DNA of 64,000 nt. Origin: Closterium sp. NIES-65. Lineage: Eukaryota; Streptophyta; Zygnematophyceae; Desmidiales; Closteriaceae. The translations under genes were made by a program, and so were the position numbers. Every line of letters begins with the position of its first letter. The stretch's first letter is position 1. This document shows positions 12,664 through 24,775 of this stretch, piece after piece. The notes under the pieces were generated by a model. It was not told where the DNA came from. It did not search any database and saw nothing but the letters and a program-made list of their open reading frames with translations. The stretch lies in the NCBI GenBank assembly GCA_948144175.1, contig CANXME010002096.1, forward strand, positions 124,001 through 188,000. The letters run 5' to 3'.

Positions 12664-14331
12664 GGCTGAAAGTTAAGTGAGCTTTGTTAATTGCTCGATG
12701 ATAAAGACCGAGAGCGAGGTCCTATGGTTCTAATGCAAGTCGTGCAGGGAAAATAAAGTCGAATACCCAGGAGTGAACGAAGGAAGTTCTGAATGAGTAA
12801 AAGCTTGAAGCTGACAGTTCTAACTCTGACGCCACTTCAAATAGTGTTCAGTGAGCCACACAGATCGGTTAAGCAACAACAACTCACATCACATCCTTGG
12901 GGAATCGGCTAGGGTAGGAGCGCCAGCTTGGGGAGAGCCAGTTCTGGGAGTGGGAAGCGGGAAAGGAAGGAGGGAAGGAAGGAACTCGGGGAACGGGGAG
13001 GTTTGGTTTGGAGGCTGTGTGGGGCAAGTGGAAAAGCATTTCAGGAGGGCATGTCAGGACGCGGTAAAGGTGTCGGATCGATCCCCTAAGGTTCGTTTTG
13101 GTTGTGTACGTTTCTTATGCAAAGCGCGGCACTTCAGTGCGGTGTCCGGTTCGATATTCCCCCGATCGAGCGCTTTTACCGCGTCCTCTGTGAGGGCCGC
13201 TGGGCTTTTGGGGCAGAGCAGCAACAGCGCACATGGTTCAGGCACTGTAGCAGGGCAGAGGATGATGTGGATGGAAAGGAGAGCAGAATCGAGTCGAGAC
13301 GCGGTTATGTGTTGCGTGCAAGGGTTTCTGGATATGAGCAGTATTTGAGCTGTAAGATATCCAGACTGGCAGAGGTTACCCTAAGAAGGCGAAAATTCGC
13401 TCGCAACCTTACAGCCGACGACTGGTTTCGCAAACTATCCAGTTTATCCACGTCATCAGGAGCAAAGCCCCAGCGAGGATCTAGAAAGCATGGCTGGATC
13501 CGTGGGATGCACTTTTCTGAGGACTTTTGGATCGAGTTGTTGTATTCGAATCTCGAGTTCTCAAGGCGAATCAAAAGCTGCAGCATGTACTGTATTGGCA
13601 AGAACGAGCTTTCGCCAGTGGCCCAACCCAAGCCAACCCAACAAGTCCTTTCCACCCGCGCACACACCTGTCTGTCGCTGTGCGCTCACATGATCAACAG
13701 TTTTGTCACATGCCAAGTAAGCAACTGCAGACGTAACTTGCTTCCTTCAGCCCAACCTACCAGTGCAGGCAAAAACATTCGGTGACAGTGGGTGTGTTGA
13801 CAATCTCTCTGTATGAACGAAGATGACTCGTAACGTGTTATGAGCCAACAATGTGACTATATACATTTCACGCAACTTATCCTACGAGGCTTCTCTTGCG
13901 TATAAGCAAAAACTTATGGATTTACTGGCACTGTATTCTGTTCTGCAATGTCTTGGTCCCTCAAGCTCATTGCAGGCTCCGAGAAGGCATTTATATGCAA
14001 TGTCTTTCTGGGGTCTCTCTTTGACATAGTCCACCCCGGGGACTTTGACCGGGTCTGGTTTCTCACTTACCATATCACTAATTATAGCAGGGGTTTCGTT
14101 TGTTTTGTTCTGTTTGTTTGCCTCCTTTTTTTATTGGTTAGTTAGAAGTTTATTCTGCATCATTCTGCCTAAATGCAGCTTCTGATCATACTCTACTCTC
14201 TTGGCCAGCTTCCAAGTTAAATTGAAATGGCCTGAAATATGGATCATATTATGAAACATGGTACCAGTAGACAACGTATGGAGTTGAACACCTTCATACC
14301 TAGATGAACTGGGCAAGCCACAAACCATTAT
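12664..14331. other. No gene recognised
   Basis: Spacer between the two F-box genes, both on the minus strand. Plus-strand frames across 12851-13785 have no recognisable motif and no supporting splice structure. A 12-bp inverted repeat (GGACGCGGTAAA near 13056 and its complement near 13175) lies within it. The segment just above 12663 should contain the promoter of the first F-box gene. Confidence 0.45.
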
Positions 14332-16188
14332 CTACTTAATGGGGGCTGGTACGTGGGGCGAAACAACTCTCACATGGCCCCTTCCCACCCCGCCAAGGCT
14401 TGATCTTAGTCGAGCGAACGGATCAGAAGGTAGATTTGTTCCCGTGCTGCCAGACATTGACATGGTACCCGTGCGATTTTGGCGAGTCAATGCATCAACA
14501 ATCCTGGCGAGCCTTTCTGATTCTCCTGCCGTCTGGTTACTTGTCCTCGCTGTAACCTCTGCTGCTGCAGCCGCTGCAAACATGGCTTGTGCATGCGAGG
14601 GAGAGAGGATCGGAGTGACAGGGAGACCGGCTGTGTCAGTGGCTGAAGGAACAGCACCAGCTGCTCTGCTCTCCCACACTGTGGAAGATCCATGGCTGCT
14701 GCTGCTTCCGCTGCTGTTGCTTCGGCTAAACGATACGCTGCTCCCCGTGACAAAACTGCTCTGTGCCGCATTGATGTCTCGACTCCCGCCCTTCACAACT
14801 ATCCGCTGCAGCTTCGGCGCGTGCCAGGCAAGGTTGGCCACAGTCACAGGGTCATAGTCACACCCGTTCAATACAAGCACCTCCAGACTAGCCAATCTCT
14901 CCCCTTCCGCCAGCTGCCCCTGCGAACCGAAACCAGCCGAGACAGCAGCTGTTTCGGACTTATCCTCCAGTTTACCGCCCACAAGCTCGAGGCTCTTGAG
15001 TGCGCTGCATTTCCTGAGTGCCAGGAGGTCGGCGAACTGGAGCGCGCCGCAGTGGAGTCGCAGCGACGACAGGCGACGCCATGCGATCGCCATCAGGCAC
15101 GTCGTCTGCGTCGTCATGCTGTTGGGGAGCACGCACGAGAAGTGCCGGATCCCGCGAAACGCGGTCGTGAGAAACCACATGAGTCGCGACTCGAGGAGGC
15201 TCGCGAACGCGGACCCCGTGCTCGCGGCGGGAGGGGTAATGACGGCGACGTTGTCTGCGCCGTTTCCTCTGCCGTTTCGTGCGCCGTTGCCTGCGCCATT
15301 TCCTGCACCGGTTCTCGCGGAGTTTGCAGCTGCGGCTGCCGCGGAAGCGCGCGAGGAGAGAAGCTCCATTTTCGAAACATTGCGGCAGTGGAGCGAGATG
15401 AGCCACAGGAGGTTGCAGATCGAAGATTCCGCGTTCCCACGAGGGGCGCCGTTTCCGGCTGCGGCTGCGGCGGCGGCGGCGGGTCCCGGAGCCGCGGCTA
15501 CCGCCGCCGCGGCGATCGAATCGCAGTCTAGGACGACGCGGCGCAGCGACGAGGCGCACGCGACAATGATGGGATTAAGAACGTGGATCTCGCACCGCGG
15601 GTCATCAATGAAGAGGTCCGTGAGGCTCCTGCAACGCGGCGCGAGCTTTGCCATACCAGGGTGCATGGCACCGGAGCCGATGCGAAGCTTCGTCCAAAAC
15701 TGCCGGCTGTAGCAGAGGTTCTTCCACGTCACGCTGACGCAAGCAAGCCTGCTGAGATCCCACGCCGTCGGCCGCATCGCCTGGAGAATATGACGAAGGA
15801 TGTCGTCGCCGAGATCCAAAAGCGACGGCGTAGATGATGACACGTGGCAAGGATCCGGAGCGTGGTAACGAGAAGCCGTCATGGGGTCTTGCATCGGATC
15901 GGAAAGCGGAAAAAGCGGGGGAGGTAACCGTTCCGTGGAATTTGAACTGCTCGATCCAGAAAGCGCCTGCGACGTGGGCGACGTGAACGACGATCTAGTG
16001 ACGTCGCACGGCGAGCAGTGGCTGGGAGGCTGAGCGAGAGCAGCCGACGCTTCCGAAGCGTCGATCAGCTGCCCGAACAATCGCAACCTTTTGGCGGATG
16101 GGAGACGGAGCAAAGGGGCTTCGTGCGACTGTTGCGACGCCATGAATTGCGGAGCCATCGTGTGGGGACTGCAGGGGGGTTGCGACAT
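14332..16188 (-). CDS. F-box / leucine-rich-repeat-like protein
   Basis: A single open exon of 618 residues from the ATG at 16188. The frame stays open upstream to 16374 but without an ATG there, so 16188 is chosen. The F-box lies at about residues 122-170 (SLLDLGDDILRHIL, LSRLACVSVTWKNLC, FWTKLRI). Downstream segments such as CRSLTDLFIDDPRC, SLRRVVLDCDSI, LSSLRLHCGAL, ALKSLELVGGKL and SLEVLVLNGCDYD have the spacing of degenerate leucine-rich repeats, as in SCF substrate receptors. Poly-Ala blocks and a GAGNGAGNGARN repeat interrupt the repeats. The C-terminus is Ser/Ala rich. The substrate is unknown. The gene is parallel to the other F-box gene at 11462-12663, but sequence similarity between the two is limited to the F-box. 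Confidence 0.82.
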   Translation of the reverse strand: MSQPPCSPHTMAPQFMASQQSHEAPLLRLPSAKRLRLFGQLIDASEASAALAQPPSHCSPCDVTRSSFTSPTSQALSGSSSSNSTERLPPPLFPLSDPMQDPMTASRYHAPDPCHVSSSTPSLLDLGDDILRHILQAMRPTAWDLSRLACVSVTWKNLCYSRQFWTKLRIGSGAMHPGMAKLAPRCRSLTDLFIDDPRCEIHVLNPIIVACASSLRRVVLDCDSIAAAAVAAAPGPAAAAAAAAGNGAPRGNAESSICNLLWLISLHCRNVSKMELLSSRASAAAAAANSARTGAGNGAGNGARNGRGNGADNVAVITPPAASTGSAFASLLESRLMWFLTTAFRGIRHFSCVLPNSMTTQTTCLMAIAWRRLSSLRLHCGALQFADLLALRKCSALKSLELVGGKLEDKSETAAVSAGFGSQGQLAEGERLASLEVLVLNGCDYDPVTVANLAWHAPKLQRIVVKGGSRDINAAQSSFVTGSSVSFSRSNSSGSSSSHGSSTVWESRAAGAVPSATDTAGLPVTPILSPSHAQAMFAAAAAAEVTARTSNQTAGESERLARIVDALTRQNRTGTMSMSGSTGTNLPSDPFARLRSSLGGVGRGHVRVVSPHVPAPIK

Positions 16189-17770
16189 AACGGGCGCTTC
16201 TGCGAGCGAGTTCACACAACTTCTACTAACTTTGGTAAGTTGATCACTTGCGCAGGCGAGTAATAGAGGCTTCGCGATTTCAGAATGAAAATGGAATTTC
16301 ACGACAGCGGATAATGTAGTGCAGAAAGCAGAAGGCGTGGCGCTTGCAGCCTGCTTGCCAATCTGGTAATCCACAGAGAAAAGAGCACAAATGTTAGAGA
16401 CCGTCGCTTTTGCGGATCTTTGACGGTACAGTCATCGATGGTTTGGGGGGTAACAGTCCCGAGTTTACTGTACACGAATAAGAGCAGAAGCATGGGTATA
16501 GCAGAGCAGAGAACCGCGTGGAAGGGCTGAACATGCGTAAATTCCCAACAGCAAAAAGCGCATGCGGATTTGGTTACACGCGTACGCGCTTGGCGCTTGC
16601 ATAGGCAATGGCATTCCGACTGGATCTTGCTGCAAAGGGCTGAAAATGATAGACTGCGAAAATCCGAGGTTCGCCGATTTCTTCGCAGCTGTGGAGCTTT
16701 GGTGGTGTGTCGTTTGTGTAGGTTTCAAGCTGCGTAAATCTCGTGCGACGTTTCGCCTGTTCGTACAGTACGGATGACATATGATCCTTTCACTCCTTCG
16801 CTCACTGTGGATATCAAGCGATTTCTTCGCGGTTTCGCTGATACACCTGATGCTCACCCCATGCACGCGAATTTGCCTTGCGCCGGATGGATACGCTACA
16901 CCCGAGGTTGTTTCCCCAGCTTCATGCACCTACATTACAAACGCGTCGCGTGGTGTTCAACCAATAGTAACGAACAGACCGAAGTCAAGCAGAATAGACT
17001 GAAGTCAAATATGGTAACATATATTGTATATAAGCACATGTGAATCCTTTTTAGCTAGCTACGAATTGACGAAATTAACCGAAATGCCTCGTGACAGCTT
17101 ATATGCCCCCTTCACAAGGCAACCGGGAGGGGCTCGAACAGGCATCAGGAGTACGACCTATCTGAAGATCTCATTGCGCTCTCATGCACTGTCGAAATCC
17201 ATACTTTCTTTTCGCCACATGTCGCAGACAGTGAACAGAATATATTCCACCCCCGTCGATTGGACCTTACCTTCTCGTCAACTTTGAGGTCAACTCAAGC
17301 ATACAACGCGTGAGGCCACGAAGGAAACGCGGGAGAGCTGCTCACCCCAAACGCGGGCGAGCTGTTCCCCCCAATTGCTGTGGAATTGAAAATGTGCAGT
17401 TGCATGATGCATCCACTCCAGTCCGGACCAAAAGTCGGGAGGACTCTGGGGATACAAGCAGGGTTGCGGGGGCCGAAGTTTTCCCGCCGCACGACAACCA
17501 GAGTTGACTACTGCAGCAGCATCGTGCAGTCAAGGAGAACGCGGAAGCGTCGCTGACCAGTAACGCGGTTAGATAAGAATCACGTGAAATCAGTTGACCA
17601 GGTTACTGATTGGGTAATAAAGACTTGAGGTTTTCATTCTCTTCAAATACTGCATATACACTGTCAATGCCCTAGATTGAGAATATTACCTTATCCTTAA
17701 CATTTAGTTTCCTGATCCACAACAGGACATGACACAACATGTAAATTTTTTAAAAGTTTATAAAAAAAAT
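16189..17770. other. No gene recognised
   Basis: Upstream region of the F-box/LRR gene followed by anonymous sequence up to the terminal repeat of the PAT-like element. A 24-bp segment (AAACGCGGG...) is tandemly duplicated at about 17317-17365. No coding frame carries a motif. Confidence 0.45.
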
Positions 17771-17915
17771 GAAGATTGTGATTCGACTTGAAGAGGAGTT
17801 CGCTGTAAAGGAGACAAGCTCCTTCACGTTCTCACAAGTCCAAGGGACCTGCCACCTAGTCTCATTCTCATTTTAAGATCTTGATTTGCTTCAACACACT
17901 CCCTAAACCCTTTCT
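17771..17915 (+). repeat. Terminal repeat A1 of the PAT-like element
   Basis: This 145-bp block aligns along its whole length with 42464-42607 in the same orientation, beginning GAAGATTGTGATTCGACT and ending CCCTTTCT, with about 20 differences. Confidence 0.88.
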
Positions 17916-17916
17916 T

Positions 17917-18232
17917 ATGCCTAGAGGAAGGCATAGGAGCACACTGGTTGAAGACGTAATCAATGTCAGGCTTTCGTCCAAAGCTATTGGTTTTGTTTCC
18001 GCCGTAACTGGTCGTCCTACCGCGCCAAGAATGGTTACGCGAAGCAGCGGCAGACGCGGATCTCCGACAAAGGACGAGGATCGCGTTTCCTTATCCCAGC
18101 GTGAACACTCACGATCTCCTCGTCGAAATGACGGAAACCAGACCTTGACTGCGCTGGAGCTGCTAAATGGCGTAGCCATTTATGCCGCTAATCCCGAAAG
18201 TTCCCGTCGAAACGGTGGTAGCGGCGGTAACG
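17917..18232 (+). pseudogene. 5' part of PAT-like ORF1 (gag-like), cut by copia A
   Basis: The frame opens with an ATG directly after A1 (MPRGRHRSTLVEDVINV) and runs for 105 codons until the LTR of copia A. It is basic and Ser/Arg rich with no domain I recognise. Its position, first after the left terminal repeat, is where PAT and DIRS elements encode their gag-like ORF1. The rest of the ORF is not present in the window. Confidence 0.55.
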
Positions 18233-18357
18233 TGTGAAACTAAATGAGAATGGAATTACTAAAGGAAAGTTGGGTACAAGTGCAAACCCTAGAAAGCTGT
18301 ACCCCATATGTGTTATCCCACTATAGCCTACAGTAACTATGTCATATAAATCTGACA
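18233..18357 (-). repeat. 3' LTR of copia A (125 bp)
   Basis: On the plus strand it begins TGTGAAAC and ends TCTGACA, immediately followed by the complement of the polypurine tract. The matching 71-bp piece is at 33020-33090. Confidence 0.87.
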
Positions 18358-18559
18358 CACCCCCATAGGCAACGTGGGGGAGAACAAGGGGTCACAAGAC
18401 CAGTCAAGCAAAGCAAGCTCAGGGTGGATCACAAAGTCACTACACATTCCGAGCACAAGTTCAAGGCCACAAGGTCAGTTCACATGCATGATTACATGTA
18501 TATATAAGGCTAGACAAGCAAGAGCCGGTGTATATATATGTGCAACAGTACAAACAAGG

Positions 18560-20857
18560 TCAAGGGGTGAGCAAGTGAGGTAAGGTAGGCGCAAGACCCA
18601 ACTGAGTACAGAAGCGCTGATGATCACAAGGCGCAAGTGCCTTGGTGAAGATATCAGCAGTGTTGGCCTCAGAGGCCACGTACGCAAGGCGTAGCTGACC
18701 ACGCTGCTGTAGCTCACGAGCAAGGAAGTAGCGGAGAGCAATGTGCTTCGTTCTGTGCTCCAGTCTCTGCTCTCGACACAAGGCCAGCATGGCCTTATTG
18801 TCTACGTACAGCACTAGACGAGAACGAGGCGGCTCTCCGAGGTCAGTCAGCAGGTAGGTGAGCCAGCGAAGCTCCTATGCAGCCATGGCCCCGGCGTAGA
18901 TCTCAGCCTCACAACTGGAGCCGAGAACAGAAGACGAGCGGGTAGCCCGCCACGAAACAAAGCCGGAACCAAGGTTGAAGGTGTAACCCTATGACGACCG
19001 CTGCGTAGCCTGGTCGTCAGCCCAAGAAGCGTCTGCGTGTCCAGTGAGGACCACTGGACTCTGCCCTCCAAGCACAAGCCCCATGCCCGACGTACTGCAC
19101 AAGTAGCGCAACACCCTCTTCGCTGCAGCCATGTGCTCCGGTCTGTGTCTCCCAGGAGCAACATAGCGTGCGAGAATGCTAAGAGGGTATGCAAGGTCAG
19201 GTCGAGTGCAGGTCATCAGGTACATGAGGCAGCCAACAAGCTCTGGGTACGGGCCAATCGGCTTTACGGACTCATCCGAAGGCAGAGCTGAGAGCGAGTG
19301 GCGAGTAGACAGAGGAGTGGCCTGAGGCGAGGAGTACGTGAAGTCGAAGCGATGAAGGACCTGCTGCACCATGTGTGACGAGTCAGGGTAATGGTGCACT
19401 GTGCTCTGTCCCGGGTGATCTGCAAGCCAAGGTAGCTGCGCAGTTCACCCAGGTTTGTGCACGTGTGTCTCTTCTGCAGCTCGGACTTCACGTGGGCGAG
19501 TCCAGCAGTTTCAGCAGTGGCAAAGACCAAGTCGTCGACGTACACGAGGGTGTAGAACTGTCAAAAGTATGAAACAGGAATGGAGAAAAAGAGGGAGTTC
19601 ACTAGCAAGCAGTTGGATACAAATAGCAAACCCTAACTGAGTTGTACTCGCTATGGAGCACCCCACTGCAGGCTAGACAAGATAACATTCTGACAAGAAC
19701 GGCGGCAAAGAGGTGTCGGTGCGCAGAAACAACGACGGGTCGGCTGTAGAAGGAGAAAACCCAAGAGCCACAAGTGTAGTGCTCCGTGTGTCGTGCCACT
19801 CACGGGGAGCCTGGCGGAGACCGTAGACTGGCCGGCAAAGGCTCCACAGGGTGCCAGGAGGAAAAGACCAAGGGAAGCCAGGTGGGCGACGCAGCCAGAT
19901 CTCCTCGTGCAGGCTGCCCTGCAAGAAAGCTGTGCTGAAGTCAAGAGAGTGCAGCTCGTAGTCGCGGTGAGCAGCTATGTGTAGCAGTACCCGAAGAGTG
20001 GTCATCTTCGGGGTGGGGGAGAAGGTTTGAAAGTAGTCAACTCCCTGCCGCTGACTGAACCCACGAGCCACGTAACGCGCCTTGAAGACAGGCGGAGAAC
20101 CTGGCAACCGCTTCATCCTGAAAATCCACATGCCACTGACGATGTTCGCCCTAGGCGGGGGAACGTCGTCAACGTAGGTGCCTGTGGACTTCCAGGAAAT
20201 CATCTCTGTGTCCATAGCTGCCTGCCACTGTGAGGAGTAGGGACCCTCTATCGCCTCCGCGTAAGAGCGCGGAGTCGGGATGTCTCGTGCATCCGTGTCT
20301 CCCTCAGGGGTAAGCAGTACGGACACGAGATGAGGTGAAGCAGCAGCCAAACACTGGAAATCCTCCTTCTTGTCCTCAAGGACGTCCGTGCCAAGGGCAC
20401 ACTCAACCCCGACGGACGGAGGACAGACAGACTCAGACTCAGCGACAAGACTAGCAGCGTAGTCTAGACGACATCGAGCAGCAAAGTCGACGAGCTCAGC
20501 AACTAGGGCAGACGCAGCAGTGGACTCAAAGGAAGGGTCAGTGACAGCAGTAGCAAGGAGACGCGTGACAATAGGACTGGCAGCACGAAGAGAGTCCGAC
20601 TCCGGGTCGGCAAGAGCAGGAAGAGAGGACTCAGGAGGAGAAGGCAAAGGGGCACGCAGAGGAGCAGTGGACGTACGTAGATACATCCGGTGCGTGCTAG
20701 GGATAGGAGGAGGACGCTGACGCGAACCACGACCACTAGTGCGAGAAGGACGGACACGCGACGCAGGGCGAGATGCAAGCTCACGACGCTCAGGAAGACC
20801 TCTAGTAGGACCAGTGTAGGGAGAAGGAGCAGGCAGTGGGGAGGCCGGCTGTAACTG
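18560..20857 (-). pseudogene. Copia A reverse transcriptase and RNase H (broken)
   Basis: Recognisable blocks in transcription order: the copia RT core (GTYVDDVPPP, MWIFRMKRLPGSPPVFKARY, SLDFSTAFLQGSLHEEIWL), the YVDDLVFAT active site near 19530, then RNase H with GHADASWADD near 19010 and YVDNKAMLAL near 18800, ending TKALAPCDHQ before the stop at 18560. A solo LTR is inserted at 19559-19695, just before the YVDD motif. Small indels shift the frame near 19380 and 18870. A stop (TAA) at 20858 separates this part from the integrase-linker frame. Confidence 0.85.
19559..19695. mobile_element. Solo LTR in copia A (137 bp, TSD AGAAC)
   Basis: Ends are TGTCA and TGACA, flanked by AGAAC at 19554-19558 and 19696-19700. 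Removing the insert and one AGAAC restores the uninterrupted sequence seen in copies B and D. Its body resembles the LTRs of the 38358 element. It is best read as the product of LTR-LTR recombination. Confidence 0.92.
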
Positions 20858-23800
20858 TTACTGTGACGGGACAGGCTTTGGACACTCTAAGGTAGGAGGA
20901 GGACCAGTAGAAGGCGGGAGACCAAGAACCTGCTGAAGGAGCGGAACGAAGTACGGCCGAGGCCGCGCGGCGACTCCAGACACAGCAGGGACAGCACCAG
21001 TACCCCCAGCGACAGCACCAGCGCCAACAGCACCCCCAGATCCATTACCTCCTGCAGCACCAGTAGCACCCCTAGCAGGACCGCCTCCAGGACCGACAGC
21101 AGTAGCCTCAGTGCCAACACCCTCAGCAGCTCCAGCTCCAGTCGTACCCGCAGGCCCAGCAGCTCCAGCACTCCCAGTACGAGCACCTCCGGGACCCGCG
21201 GCACCAGCACCCTCAGCAGCCGAAGAACCTCCAGCTCCAGCAGCACGCCTCCAGCGCCGGGCAAACCACTCGCGCAGCTCCTGTGGAGAGAGTGGCTCCC
21301 GCCGAGACGAAGGACCCGGAGAACCTCTAGGCCCAGCACCGCCAGACGCCACACGAGCAGGCCCAACTCCCTTAGGCTCCGCACCCTTAGGCTCAGCACC
21401 TCCAGGCGTAGCACCCCCAGGTTCAGCACCCCCAGGCTCAGCACCCCCAGGCGTAGCACCCCCATGCTCAGCACCTCCAGGCTCAGCACCCTTTGTGGTA
21501 GCACCCCCTGGCTCAGCACCCCCAGGCTCAGCACCCCTAGTAGTAGCACCCTCAGGCTCAGCACCCCCAGGCGTGTCACCCACACGCTCAGCACCCCCAG
21601 AGTCAGCACCCCCAGGCTCAGCACCCTCAACAGAACCAGAGACACTAGTAACCTCGACAGGCTCGACTGCGTGTACCAGGGACACACCTGAAGGGGCAGG
21701 ACACTGAGTGGGGAGGGGGTCTACCGGGGGGGGGACCTGGCACAAGGAAGAGCGGTGGCGGGGGGAGGGACGGAGTGCGGTAGGGGAAGAGGCGGTAGTA
21801 GGGGACCGACTCGTCAAACGTGACGTCCTAGGAGGACAGAACACGGCGAGAGGTGGGGTGGTAGAACTGCCACCCTGGCGCGTCAGGGGGGAAGCCAAGG
21901 ATAACGCAAGGAGCAGCACGAGGGGAAAGCTTGTCCGCAGACAAGTCGCGGACAAACGCCCGAGATCCCCAGACACGGAACGCACACGCATCACCACCCT
22001 TCCCCGTCCACAGCAAAGCTGGGGAGGTCTCCGGCATGGAGACCCTGGGGTGAAGGTTGATCTGATGCGCCGCGTACCGGACCGCAAACGGCCACAGAAA
22101 ATGGGGGGCAGCCGCATGCATCATGGACGTATGGGCGACGTCCATGACCATGCCAATGCGGCGCTCAGCAATCCCATTTTGCTGCGGAGAGTCCGGAAGC
22201 GTGAAGGTCTGGCGGATGCCTCGTGCACGACAGTAGGCTCGCAGAAGGCCAGAGGAGAACTCTCTGCCTCTGTCAGAGTGCAGACGCAGAACAGGAAAGT
22301 CCGAGCCGAAACTCTTCCTGAGCTGGAGACGAGCTGCGCGGATCTAGTCGATCAACACCTCAGTGACATCACCCTTGCTGCGCAAGGGGAAGACTGTGGT
22401 GTAACGCGAGTAGTCGTCAACCTCCAGCAGGAAGTAGCGCTCGTGACCCTGTCCACGGACGCGGGCCGGGCCCCACACGTCCATGTGAAGCGTCTGCAGC
22501 GGGGCCTCTGTTGGAGGAAACTGGGAGGAGTGAGGGGCAGCCCACTGCCGCCCCTCGACAGAAGGGATGCAGGTAGGGCCAGGCCCCGGAGGAAGGGGAG
22601 GGAGGGACCGGGGAAGACCAGAGACAAGGACACGGGAGGCCATGCCTCGGAGACGAAGCAGGGAGGGGTGACCAAGGCGGTGGTGCCAGAGGAGAGTCTC
22701 GTGAGACAGGAGGCGACACGAGAAGGGGGCAGACTCAGGACCAGACCTGGACAATGCAGCAAACACCTGACGAGACGCAGCTACCTGACCAGACGCAGTG
22801 ACTGGAGGAGACGCAGTGGTCAGTGTGTACAGGCTCGACCCCGGCCGACGTGTAAACGTGGCCAGGTGTCGGCCTGTCCGAGCGTCCGTGCAGTGGGTCA
22901 CCCGCTGACTCGCAAGAGTGAACTGATGAACCCCTGCATCCTCTAGGGCAGCACCACTCACCAAGTTCGTAGAGAACGAGGGGAGGTAAAGACCAGACAG
23001 GGTGCCAGAGGGGGCTGCTGGACACGGGAGGACAGTGGAGAAGTGAGCAAGGACAGGACCCCCAGAGGGGTCTGCCAGAGAGACTGCAACCGGCCGGCCA
23101 AGCGGCGTGAGTGTGGTGCGGTCTCGAAAGAAGGAGCGAGAAGCCCCCGAGTCAAGGGTGAAGGTGTGGGAGGCCGAAGCCGACGCAGTACCTGAGAGAG
23201 CAGACTCACCAGCACCTGAGGGAGCAGACGCACGAGCACCTAGAGCAGCAGCCTCGCTAGCACCAAGAGCAGCAGCCTCACCAGTACCTAGAGCAGCAGC
23301 CTCAATGCCCGGGTCGGGCAGAAAACACCGGTAGTAGTCACCCTCATCACTAATAGTCACAGCATACATGGCAGCAAGAATAGCATCAAAGTCAAGGTCA
23401 AAGACTGCTACTCCCGCCCTAGATAGCTCGCCCCAACGGGGGATCTCAGTGGCCTCAGGGAACTGGTGACGCCAAGCGTCCGTCAGGCGGCCAAAGTAGC
23501 GCTGGGTGGAGTGCGCACCCCCGCACTGCTCACCCGCGCGGTCGCCGGTGCGTAGGACGTAGGTGCACGGACCAGTACCCCCACCCTGCTGGCGTGCAGC
23601 GTACCACTCACGGAGTTGCTGAGGGGGGGGGATATCATGAGTGCGCTGCTGCTGCTGCTGCTGCTGCTGGCGCTGACCACCACCGGAGCCGACCCTCTGC
23701 GCAGCGCCACCCCGACCAGCTCCATTGCCTCCGCCGCCGCCTCCTCCACCACCGCCACCTCCGCCACCTCCGCTCCCACCGCCACCGCCCTCGCCGCCTC

Positions 23801-24709
23801 CGCCTCCACTGCCGCCACCAACACCTCCACCCCTGCCACCACTCCCACCACCACCCCCATCCCCTCCACTGCCTCCACCGCCAACTCCGCCACCCCCGCC
23901 AGCCCCTCCAGCACCCTTGCCCCCCTTGCCCTTGCCGGTGCGGCGTCTCCCGCTTGGGGCAGACGCATCGCCGATTGACTCGAAACCAACGAGGTCGGCC
24001 GCAGCAGCAGAGGCAACAGAGGGCAAAAGGGGGGAGGGGGAACACCCCTCAAAGACGGGGGTGCGAGGGTCACCACGAGAGGCTCCTACAGCGACTATGC
24101 TCTTCTGTGCTGCTAGGAGGGCCTTCTCAAGGAGGTCAACGGTGAGAGTGGTGGGGCAAACTGAGAGGAAGTGGTCCCTGACTACACGAAGGGAGTCAGG
24201 GAGCCAGGTGACTATGTGGTAGAGGGTGATGTACATGGGGGGGGGGGGTTCTTGGCGCAGAACTCAGCAGGAAGCGCAGCGCGGTAGCGAGTTTCACTAG
24301 TGCGGAGGTGCGTAATGAGGTCAGCGACTGTGGGAAAGGCAGCAAGGTCAGGGAAGAGGTACGGTAGCATGAGGCGGCTCAGTGCAGAAGTGGCAGGGGA
24401 GGAGTAGCGCGCAACTACAGCGTCGTACAAGGTCTGAGCACTCTTGTACTGGCTAAAGTGCGCACGCTCAGAGGTAGGCAGGTGGTGACGCAAAGCAAGA
24501 CGTGCAGCAGCATCACGTGTGGCCCACTGTGAGCGAACAGTGGCGTCGGCATCAGCAGCAGGGGCAGGAGAGGCACCAGAGGTGAGGTCAAAGAGGGAGA
24601 GACCGTCTGCCCTATCGCACTGTAGGAAAAGCTGCAGGTCATCTACCCAGACGTCAAAGTCAATGGCCCGACCCTCAGCGTCAAAAGCGAGGACACTAGG
24701 GGTAGCCAT
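20858..24709 (-). pseudogene. Copia A gag, protease and integrase (broken)
   Basis: Gag starts at 24709 (MATPSVLAFDAEGRAIDF). A run of 12 G at 24237-24248 shifts the frame before MYITLYHIVTWLPDSL. Gag then shows a poly-Gly tract (about 23940-23720) and a Cys/His segment CTYVLRTGDRAGEQCGGAH. Protease carries DSGAS, the GAG-pre-integrase domain LLWHHRLGHPS, and integrase begins LHMDVWGPARVRG. A TAG at 22344 interrupts integrase; beyond it are NGIAERRIG with the catalytic Glu, the C-terminal FLGFPPDAPGW segment and the GGAEP repeat linker, ending at a TAA at 20858. Copies B and D have CAG at that last place. Confidence 0.85.
21370..21640 (-). repeat. GGAEP-coding repeat linker in copia A
   Basis: About nine 30-bp units (two 15-bp halves, GGCTCAGCACCCCCA on the plus strand) encode repeated Gly-Gly-Ala-Glu-Pro between integrase and reverse transcriptase. 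The same linker occurs in B (28260-28500), C (34180-34330) and D (57850-58100). Confidence 0.85.
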
Positions 24710-24775
24710 GACAGCAGTAGGCTAGCAGCGCGAACATTAGGGTAAGGGCAGTGTAGTGACAGAGGCGCTGCTCTT

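Noticed and set aside
12851..13785. Overlapping plus-strand frames of 165 and 227 codons
   Set aside because: No recognisable domain and frames overlap with equally long ones on the other strand.
16189..16374. Upstream extension of the F-box/LRR frame
   Set aside because: The frame is open but begins without an ATG; the first ATG is at 16188.
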